Origin: Senimuribacter intestinalis
GTDB lineage: Bacteria > Bacillota > Clostridia > Peptostreptococcales > Anaerovoracaceae
Direction: 5' to 3'
DNA length: 64,000 bases
Assembly: GCA_943192975.1 (NCBI GenBank)
Contig: CALPCJ010000005.1
Span: forward strand, 124,001-188,000
Made by a program: the position numbers and the translations under genes. Positions within the stretch are counted from its first letter, which is position 1. The number at the start of each line of letters is the position of its first letter. The notes beneath the pieces are model-generated. The model saw only the letters and a program-made list of their open reading frames with translations. It was not told the DNA's origin and made no database searches. Positions 57,689-64,000 of this stretch are shown piece by piece.

Positions 57689-59614
57689 TTAATCTACCAC
57701 TACGCCGTCTTCAGCTATGGTAGTAACGATTTCACATCTTTCACCGTTTTCAGCGAACATAATCATGCCCTTTGACTCCAGACCGCGCAGTTTGCGTGGC
57801 TTCAGGTTGGCGACGATGATTACTTTCTTTCCGACCATATCTTCCGGCTTAAAGTCTTCTGCTACGCCGGAGATAATCTGGCGGCGTTCTGTTCCCATCT
57901 TAATCTGGAAGACCAGAAGCTTATCAGCCTTCGGGTGCTTCTCTGCCTTTTCGATAAGACCTACACGGAAATCAATCTTGTCAAAATCATCGTATTCGAT
58001 TTCCGGCTTCAATTCCAGCGGAATATTCTCTTCTTCAGGCTCTGCACCAGCTTTCTGCATAGCATCCAGTTCCTCAAGTTCCTTTTCGATATCAAGTCTC
58101 GGGAAAATGGCTTCACCCTTCTTCACCTGTTCCTGATACATCATATCGAAAGTAAACGCGTCTTCCCAGACCACATCCGCATACCACAGACCCATCTGCT
58201 TTCTAATCTTGTCAGAGGTAGTATGCATAAACGGATGAATCAGAATGGAAATGATACGCAGAGACTCTGCCAGATTGTGCAGGCAGGTATCCAGTTCCGG
58301 CTTCTTTGCTTCGTCCTTTGCCAGAATCCACGGTGCTTTTTCGTCGATATATTTATTGGCACGTCTAACAAGAATCCAGATTTCTTCCAGCGCCATATTG
58401 AACGCGAACTTGTCCATCTGAGCTTCCACCTTGGAGGCCGCGCCAGTCGCGATTGCTTTCAGATCTTTGTCGATATCGTCTTCCGTGTTGCTTTCCGGCA
58501 CGACGCCGCCACAATATTTTTCGATCATGGAAGCCGTTCTGGACACCAGATTTCCAAGGTCGTTAGCAAGGTCGTAGTTCATCCGTTTCAGCATCACTTC
58601 ATTGGTGAACACGCCGTCCTGTCCAAAGGTATACTCGCGAAGCAGGAAATATTTCAGCGCGTCGATGCCATAACGGTCGATGAGCTTCACCGGGTCAACC
58701 ACATTGCCCTTGGACTTGCTCATCTTGCCGCCTTCAAGAAGCAGCCAGCCGTGACCCAAAACCTGCTTTGGAACCGGCAAATCTAAAGACATCAGCATTG
58801 CGGGCCAGATAATGGAATGGAATCTAACAATTTCTTTTCCTACAAGGTGCACATCAGCCGGCCAGTATTTTTCGAAAAGTTCCGGATCGTCAGGATAGCC
58901 CAAGGCAGTGATATAGTTTGAAAGTGCATCCAGCCATACATAGATGACATGCTTTTCATCAATTGGTACCTGAATACCCCAGTCAAAGGTAGAGCGGGAA
59001 ATGCAAAGGTCATCAAGCCCCTGTCTGATAAATCCCAGCATTTCGTTTCTTCTGGTTTCAGGTTCAAGGAAGTTGGTGTTTTCCAAAAGGTCAATCAGCT
59101 TGTCCTGATATTTGGAAAGTTTAAAGAAATAAGCTTCTTCCTTGGCTTTCTGCACAGGTCTTCCGCAGTCCGGACAGCAGCCGTCCACAAGCTGACTTTC
59201 TGTCCAGAAAGATTCGCACGGCGTGCAGTACAGACCTTCGTACTCGCCTTTATAGATATCGCCTTTTTCGTACATTTTATTAAAAATAGCCTGCACCCGC
59301 TTTACATGTCTGTCTTCAGTGGTTCTGATAAAGTCATCATAAGAAATTTCCATGGTCTTCCACAGCTCTTTAATGCCAGCAACTACACCATCCACGTATT
59401 CCTGCGGGCTAACGCCCTTTTCTTCTGCAATGGTCTGGATCTTCTGTCCATGCTCATCTGTTCCTGTAAGGAAACGCACGTCATAGCCTGACAGTCTCTT
59501 GAATCTTGCCATAGCGTCTGCCATAACTGTACAGTATGTGTGTCCTATATGAAGGTTGGAGCTTGGATAGTAAATCGGGGTCGTAATATAATAAGTTCCC
59601 TTTTTCTCAGTCAT
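57689..59614 (-). CDS. metG: Methionyl-tRNA synthetase
   Basis: A 641-residue class I synthetase. HIGH signature as HIGHTY near residue 22, a zinc knuckle (CTPCESFW ... CCPDCGRP) near 127-150, KMSKS signature as GKMSKSKG near 300, and a C-terminal tRNA-binding OB domain (KIDFRVGLIEKAEKHPKADKLL) from about 540. No T-box leader was seen upstream. Confidence 0.95.
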   Translation of the reverse strand: MTEKKGTYYITTPIYYPSSNLHIGHTYCTVMADAMARFKRLSGYDVRFLTGTDEHGQKIQTIAEEKGVSPQEYVDGVVAGIKELWKTMEISYDDFIRTTEDRHVKRVQAIFNKMYEKGDIYKGEYEGLYCTPCESFWTESQLVDGCCPDCGRPVQKAKEEAYFFKLSKYQDKLIDLLENTNFLEPETRRNEMLGFIRQGLDDLCISRSTFDWGIQVPIDEKHVIYVWLDALSNYITALGYPDDPELFEKYWPADVHLVGKEIVRFHSIIWPAMLMSLDLPVPKQVLGHGWLLLEGGKMSKSKGNVVDPVKLIDRYGIDALKYFLLREYTFGQDGVFTNEVMLKRMNYDLANDLGNLVSRTASMIEKYCGGVVPESNTEDDIDKDLKAIATGAASKVEAQMDKFAFNMALEEIWILVRRANKYIDEKAPWILAKDEAKKPELDTCLHNLAESLRIISILIHPFMHTTSDKIRKQMGLWYADVVWEDAFTFDMMYQEQVKKGEAIFPRLDIEKELEELDAMQKAGAEPEEENIPLELKPEIEYDDFDKIDFRVGLIEKAEKHPKADKLLVFQIKMGTERRQIISGVAEDFKPEDMVGKKVIIVANLKPRKLRGLESKGMIMFAENGERCEIVTTIAEDGVVVD

Positions 59615-59707
59615 TTTCTATTCATTCCTTTCATCTCCTGCGCCGAATGGGGCGAGGCAGTTTCTATCTTTTAGGATACCACACAATGGTTGGGTTAGTC
59701 AAGAAAA

Positions 59708-59733
59708 GAGCATGCCACCATCTGACATGCTCC
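59708..59733 (-). terminator. Terminator after the small membrane protein gene
   Basis: Minus strand GAGCATG ... CATGCTC followed by TTTTC. Confidence 0.7.
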
Positions 59734-59743
59734 TTATCGCTTT

Positions 59744-59971
59744 TTATCCTTCTAAATCTTCTTCAGCCCAGTCATCTCTCGACCATTCTTCATCTGGCCA
59801 GTCTTCGTTCACAAAGATTTTCTTCATGATGTGGTCCATACCCACTACCAACGTAGTTCCTGCCACAAAGCCTACACCTAAAATTGCAAGGGCTACCTTT
59901 GCTGCTGCAGACGTGCCGCTTTTTCTTCCTTTATCCGCCTTATTCGGCTCCAGTTTATTTTTCTTGCTCAT
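59744..59971 (-). CDS. Small single-helix membrane protein
   Basis: A 75-residue protein: basic N-terminus (SKKNKLEPNKADKGRKSG), one membrane helix (AAAKVALAILGVGFVAGTTLVVG), acidic and Trp-rich tail (EDWPDEEWSRDDWAEED). No family recognised. The strong charge asymmetry fixes its topology with the tail outside. Confidence 0.65.
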   Translation of the reverse strand: MSKKNKLEPNKADKGRKSGTSAAAKVALAILGVGFVAGTTLVVGMDHIMKKIFVNEDWPDEEWSRDDWAEEDLEG

Positions 59972-60026
59972 TTCATTTCCTCCGTGGTCAAAATTCTCGA
60001 CTCATCCACTTGATTTTCACTTTAAT

Positions 60027-60641
60027 TTATCTATATGTTCTCTTATTAACGTATTCCACAATTAAGCTTGCAGCCTCTTCTTCTGAAATATAACTGCTGT
60101 TGATTGCCAAATTATAGTTGGAGAACTGCCCCCATTTCTGGCAGGTATGGTAGTTATAGTAGTTTGCACGAGCTTTGTCATAAGTATGCACTGTCTCCTT
60201 TGCATCGGCGGCATCAATGCCATAAACATTGATGCAACGGCGAATTCTGTCTTCCAGTTCCGCATAAACAAAGATATTCGTCACCCCTGGCATATCCTTG
60301 AGAATGTAATCAGCACACCTTCCGACGATGACGCCTTCACCCTCCTCGCCAATCTGATTAATCACATCAAATTGGGTGATAAAAAGCTTTTCGTTAACGG
60401 AAACTGCCTCGCTCATCATGCCCTCACCGAAGTTCATTGCTGAAGAAAGGCTATACGAGAAGCTACTCTTTGCACGAAGCTCCGCGGTCTCCACAATTTC
60501 TCTGGATAATCCACTCTTTTCTACCGCCATATCGATAATCTCCTTATCGTAAAATGGCACGCCCAGTTTCTCCGCAACAAGTCTTCCGATAATGCGCCCA
60601 CCGCTTCCGTACTCTCTGCTGATTGTAACTAGTTTCTTCAT
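60027..60641 (-). CDS. Cytidylate kinase-like family protein
   Basis: A 204-residue P-loop protein of the AAA_26/cytidylate-kinase-like family: TISREYGSGGRIIGRLVAEKLGVPFYDKE at the start (Walker A SREYGSGG) and IVGRCADYIL near 100. Such proteins occur as extra copies beside true Cmk; substrate is unknown. The start at 60641 has AAAGG nine bases upstream. The promoter TTCACT-N17-TATAAT (60688-60716) lies inside the end of the next gene. Confidence 0.8.
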   Translation of the reverse strand: MKKLVTISREYGSGGRIIGRLVAEKLGVPFYDKEIIDMAVEKSGLSREIVETAELRAKSSFSYSLSSAMNFGEGMMSEAVSVNEKLFITQFDVINQIGEEGEGVIVGRCADYILKDMPGVTNIFVYAELEDRIRRCINVYGIDAADAKETVHTYDKARANYYNYHTCQKWGQFSNYNLAINSSYISEEEAASLIVEYVNKRTYR

Positions 60642-60706
60642 AAAAAACACCCTTTCTGTTCTCTATCCTATCCCTTTGGATACTTCTATTATACCGCAAA
60701 AGTGTT

Positions 60707-61711
60707 CTAAAGTGAAGAATAAATTCTCTCCGCGAAGGCTGCGGCTTTTTCTTCCAGATTTTCCACTTTTAGAATGCTTCCCGGATTATTAGCAGTTTCT
60801 ACCAGAGCAAAATTTCCCGGTAAAATAAAGTTCTTGTTGAAATTCATCGCACCAATCACCTGCTCCGCCACAATATCTCCGCCGCTGTAGCCGGATATCA
60901 CTAGAGCAAAGACTCTTTTCTTTGAGAAGTCGTGGGTGCGGAACACAGAGGTCAGCCGGTTAATAAAGGCTGTCAGGTTAGCGCTGACCGCATCATTGTA
61001 ATTAGGGCAAACCATCACCAGCGTATCGCATTTAATGATAGCAGGATAAACCTTTTCTACCATGACGCCACCATAAAAGCAGTCGTCCTTTTCGCCAAAA
61101 TGCAGACAGGTCTCGTATTTACAGCCGCGGCAGTCAAGGAGCTGACCGTTTCGCAGAGAAATCTCCTCCACCTCTACATCGTCGTCAAAATATCTGCGTA
61201 CCTTTTCCCAAAGAAGCAGACTGTTGGACGTCTTCCTGCTGCTAGCGTGAACCATCAACACTTTTTGCGTCTTTTCCCCATGAATTTCGAAAGAAAGAAG
61301 CCGCTGCACCAGTTTTTTCACCTGCCCGGCATAAGCCTCCGCCAAATCCGTATGATTCACTTTGCTGATAATCTGAAAATTGTATAAGGATCCGGTTGCT
61401 TCCACCAGAGGTTTGCCAGGGAAAGTACAGCCTGCCATGTTTGCAGAAAATACCAGACGCCGGGCGAGACTTTTGGTAAAAAGCTCTCCGCTGCCGTCCA
61501 CAATTACTCCTGCACAAGCCCCTGCAAGGCAGTCCGGCACTTTGCGGAAATACTCCAGCATACGATAGTATTCCAAATTGATACCGGCTTCAGAAAGGCA
61601 GACAGCAAAGAGCAGTCTCCTGCCTCTGAGGTCGGTTCTTTCTAAATCGTCAGCGGTCAGAAGATATTCCGCCTTGACATTTTTAAGTGCTTCCGAAAGC
61701 ACCTGATCCAT
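60707..61711 (-). CDS. Flavodoxin-fold NAD(P)H-dependent oxidoreductase, two-part
   Basis: A 334-residue protein. The C-terminal part (about 145-334) is an NADPH-dependent FMN reductase/iron-sulfur flavoprotein-type domain with VLMVHASSRKTSNS at the FMN loop and a cysteine cluster CRGCKYETC ... DDC that can hold an iron-sulfur centre. The N-terminal 140 residues (LLFAVCLSEAGINLEYYRM) look like a second, degenerate flavodoxin-type fold. Electron source unknown. Start at ATG 61711 (AAGGG eight bases upstream) is chosen over TTG at 61768. Follows the MDH-like gene in the same direction. Confidence 0.65.
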   Translation of the reverse strand: MDQVLSEALKNVKAEYLLTADDLERTDLRGRRLLFAVCLSEAGINLEYYRMLEYFRKVPDCLAGACAGVIVDGSGELFTKSLARRLVFSANMAGCTFPGKPLVEATGSLYNFQIISKVNHTDLAEAYAGQVKKLVQRLLSFEIHGEKTQKVLMVHASSRKTSNSLLLWEKVRRYFDDDVEVEEISLRNGQLLDCRGCKYETCLHFGEKDDCFYGGVMVEKVYPAIIKCDTLVMVCPNYNDAVSANLTAFINRLTSVFRTHDFSKKRVFALVISGYSGGDIVAEQVIGAMNFNKNFILPGNFALVETANNPGSILKVENLEEKAAAFAERIYSSL

Positions 61712-61793
61712 CCGACTTTCCCTTTTAAATTCTTTGCAAAACGGTTTAATCACTGTTAGCAAATTCAATCGCCTCTTTTCCTTTTCACATACG

Positions 61794-62777
61794 TCATTTT
61801 AAAGTCAACAGATGCCTATATGCCTTATTAATCCGTTCATACAGCGCCTCCGGCAAAGGTAAATCCTCGTAGACAGGACCGTCTGCCTCCATGCGGTTTT
61901 TAATGCCGAGAAAAGCGCCGGTATTCTCATCTCCCAGATATAGAGAGCTGTAGTGCCACGCTCCCCGCAAAGTCAGCAGAATAGAGATGGCCGCAGATGA
62001 GATAGCAGGCGCGATATACGGCTTAAAGCCTAGCTCCCGAACCGCTACATTGGCATTCACCGTCAGCGCAGTCAGCTCCTTTGACAGTTCATCGTCGTAA
62101 TGCACAATGCTGTCTGCAATCACCAAATCTTCTCCGTGAGGTCCGAAAGCGCGCCCCTCTTCTCGATAATGCGCCAGCCTTTGGTCTTTTCCAGCAAAAT
62201 ATAAAGCTCTTGCATTCATGACCCCCAAGCCGTAGCCCTGGATCTGGGAAGGCACAAGACCGCTGGAAGTAAGAAATGTCTTGCAAAGTGGATCTACGGG
62301 GTCTGATACCACCGCCACCAGTCCTTTGAAACGGGTGTCAGCCGCCATTTTTCCGTAGCGACTGATTAGTTCCTTATTTGCTTCAAGCTGTGCCATGCGC
62401 ACATCGCCTTGACTTCCCAGCGGCGGCACACCTTTGCTTGCACAGAAAACAAACACATCACAGTCAAAGAGCTGTTCTTCGGCTACAGGCGTAACCTGCG
62501 GCAGCGATCCTGCCTCCTCAAAAGGATAGGAAATCTGATTCATTTCCATCTCAAGGCGCTGCAGGTTTTCCGCTGAAAGGTCGCAAATACCGATGGACGA
62601 AATCACATCACCACCCAGCAGCTTCAGCCCCAGAAGAACTGTTCTTCCCACGTCGCCGAGAGCCAGAACGTTAACCCGGTGCTTCTTCCCAGGCCTGACC
62701 GGTGCGCAGCCGCCTCGCTGCAAGCTGACAGGGTTCTTCACCCCCGCTTCCTTCCATAAATCTTCAATTCGTTTCAT
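61794..62777 (-). CDS. Lactate/malate dehydrogenase-like protein
   Basis: A 327-residue NAD-binding protein of the LDH/MDH superfamily: VLALGDVGRTVLLGLKLLGG near residue 38, VFVFCASKGVPP near 110, VVSDPVDPLCK near 160, and FGPHGEDLVIADSI (catalytic His) near 215. It diverges from both true LDH and MDH, so the substrate is open. It lies 16 bp after the next gene upstream, in a likely operon of three. Confidence 0.75.
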   Translation of the reverse strand: MKRIEDLWKEAGVKNPVSLQRGGCAPVRPGKKHRVNVLALGDVGRTVLLGLKLLGGDVISSIGICDLSAENLQRLEMEMNQISYPFEEAGSLPQVTPVAEEQLFDCDVFVFCASKGVPPLGSQGDVRMAQLEANKELISRYGKMAADTRFKGLVAVVSDPVDPLCKTFLTSSGLVPSQIQGYGLGVMNARALYFAGKDQRLAHYREEGRAFGPHGEDLVIADSIVHYDDELSKELTALTVNANVAVRELGFKPYIAPAISSAAISILLTLRGAWHYSSLYLGDENTGAFLGIKNRMEADGPVYEDLPLPEALYERINKAYRHLLTLK

Positions 62778-62793
62778 ATTCTTCCGTTCCTTT

Positions 62794-64000
62794 TTATCCT
62801 TTCAGCCGCATACGAATCAGCTTTTCAATATCGTTTTCCACATAAGCAGACGGCGCCAGATTTTCATCGTAGCTGATGCCATTTCCAATGTCCGGACGTC
62901 GCGGATAGGTGATAACCTCGCCCAGACGTTTCAGCGTCAGCTTTCTTTCAAAGGTGGCCTGATACTCCTGCTCCAATACCTTCAAAATGTCTCTGGCATT
63001 TTCCAGACAGGTCATGGAATAATCGAAGACCGCCTCTGTTCCGGCCTTGATAAAGGTAGGCATAGTGTACGGCAAAATCAGATTAATAGATGAATCTGCG
63101 TCTTTTGCCATGCTGTCGCCGCCGATAAACGGATAACTGTCCCTCTCGTTAATCCAAACCTGTAGGCTCGGCAGGAAATATGCACTCTCTGCCTTTCTGT
63201 TTCTCACCGCCATTAAATCTCTGCCATTTCCGGTCATAACACCCACAATAATTTCCTTTACCTCTACCTGATTCTGTTTCAAAATCGGGTCTAAAATATT
63301 CATGCGGTAACCTTTGTGCAAAAGATCATCAATCAGGATAATCGGGCGATTAAAAGACTTGATTGTCTTCGCTTGATTGTCAAGTGCCGCATAATGCTTC
63401 ATCTCCGCAATATTGAAATGGCTCAAATCGCTGTCAAAATATTTTTCCGTGTGCAGCGCCTTTGTTACTGTATTCGGCACCACCACATCCGCCAGCGCCT
63501 TTCCAAAAGGCACCGACATGTACGGACCGCGCTGCCTGTTTTTCGCAGGTTCCACTGGCACGCCGTTGAGCTTAGCAACCTTTCCGATAATCTTGTTGTG
63601 CACCGCGCTGGTATTAAAGGAAAGCACCAGCTGTCCGTGATAAATCCCCGTCAGCACCCGAAGCATTTTGTTGTGCGCCTCGTCAAGAGCATGCAGTACC
63701 TTAGGATTTTTGTTCAGCGGATTCTTAATTACAGTTTCAACGTCACGGAACACCACAATCGGCGAGCGCATGTCTACCGCATAAATCGGCGTCTGGCTGC
63801 CAGCTTCTGCAATATTGATAAAGCCTTGCCTGCGCAGCGCCTCAATAACCCGTGGATTATATCCTGCTTCGTCAGCCGGATGATATACCACATATGCAAA
63901 GTCTCGCGCCAAAAGCTCCGTTAGAATTTCTGTAATAAGAATCTGATTTACATTGGAAATCGCCCTTCCCTTCCCTACAAAGAGAGCGCCGATAACTGCA
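62794..64000 (-). CDS. Partial protein with phosphoribosyltransferase-like motif (cut by window end)
   Basis: The reading frame is open to the window edge (about 402 residues visible, N-terminus missing), and includes VGKGRAISNVNQILITEIL upstream of an internal TTG at 63912, so the true protein is longer. RPIILIDDLLHKGYRMNIL resembles the PRPP loop of type I phosphoribosyltransferases. In my memory related clostridial proteins carry a nucleotidyltransferase domain further upstream, which cannot be seen here. First of the three genes to 60707. Confidence 0.55.
   Translation of the reverse strand, partial: AVIGALFVGKGRAISNVNQILITEILTELLARDFAYVVYHPADEAGYNPRVIEALRRQGFINIAEAGSQTPIYAVDMRSPIVVFRDVETVIKNPLNKNPKVLHALDEAHNKMLRVLTGIYHGQLVLSFNTSAVHNKIIGKVAKLNGVPVEPAKNRQRGPYMSVPFGKALADVVVPNTVTKALHTEKYFDSDLSHFNIAEMKHYAALDNQAKTIKSFNRPIILIDDLLHKGYRMNILDPILKQNQVEVKEIIVGVMTGNGRDLMAVRNRKAESAYFLPSLQVWINERDSYPFIGGDSMAKDADSSINLILPYTMPTFIKAGTEAVFDYSMTCLENARDILKVLEQEYQATFERKLTLKRLGEVITYPRRPDIGNGISYDENLAPSAYVENDIEKLIRMRLKG

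Noticed and set aside
57935..58786. 283-residue plus-strand open frame opposite metG
   Set aside because: Antisense shadow of methionyl-tRNA synthetase, without coding-like composition.
59615..59743. T-box leader for metG
   Set aside because: The gap is only about 130 bp and holds a terminator of the upstream gene; no T-box sequence is present.

Overview
The window reads as the chromosome of an amino-acid-fermenting, strictly anaerobic Firmicute of the class Clostridia; a lysine- and glutamine-degrading gut-type lineage such as the Anaerovoracaceae is my inference. The reasons are genes of the lysine-to-acetate/butyrate pathway (two 3,5-diaminohexanoate dehydrogenases, 3-aminobutyryl-CoA ammonia-lyase and the 3-keto-5-aminohexanoate cleavage enzyme), two paralogous NADH-dependent [FeFe]-hydrogenase operons, oxygen-defence proteins of anaerobes (A-type flavoprotein, reverse rubrerythrin), and Firmicute housekeeping genes (whiA, rapZ, murB, metG, gap). 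No rRNA, tRNA or CRISPR array was recognised.

Layout. 1-5.2 kb: a lysine-fermentation locus with tandem kdd genes, a sigma-54 activator whose sensor half is itself Kdd-like, and divergent kal. Three -24/-12 type promoters in the window (kdd2, kal, and nhaC at 51 kb) and five copies of a 16-bp GAACC-N6-GGTTC type palindrome tie the locus together. 5.6-9.9 kb: hydrogenase operon 1, headed by two exact Rex-type operators. 10-13.4 kb: two secreted Ig/fibronectin-type proteins. 13.5-19 kb: hydrogenase operon 2 (no Rex sites) and fprA. 19-23.2 kb: a five-gene operon (GtrA-like membrane protein, two class II aldolase-family proteins, aldehyde dehydrogenase, glutaminase). 23.3-27.2 kb: single genes including an AraC regulator/DUF2000 pair and rubrerythrin.

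27.5-29.3 kb is a small AT-rich island between 34-bp identical repeats, with a G10 tract inside the spacer of its apparent promoter and a frameshifted first gene. 29.3-35.7 kb is a hydantoin/amide-type catabolic operon (DUF917, Asp/Glu/hydantoin racemase, NCS1 permease, M20 peptidase) divergent from a PucR regulator. 35.7-39.9 kb is a scarred region: IS256-family remnant, secreted-protein pseudogene, and two copies of a small XRE gene with conserved operators flanking whiA. 39.9-44.7 kb: kce next to the rapZ-PHP-murB-AI-2E group; the usual yvcK is absent between rapZ and whiA.

44.8-50.8 kb holds small genes, a degenerate Fic-like protein, D-serine ammonia-lyase and the second Kdd-sensor sigma-54 activator; 51.1-52.6 kb a divergent NhaC-type transporter with its own sigma-54 promoter. 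52.7-64 kb: gap, pcp, a hipBA locus whose toxin has lost its middle, a zinc-ribbon DUF2089 protein, a GIY-YIG protein, metG, a cytidylate-kinase-like protein, and a three-gene group ending in a gene cut by the window edge.

The main biological reading is a regulatory system in which duplicated catabolic enzymes (Kdd) appear to have been converted into ligand sensors for sigma-54 activators that control the same pathway and a transporter.
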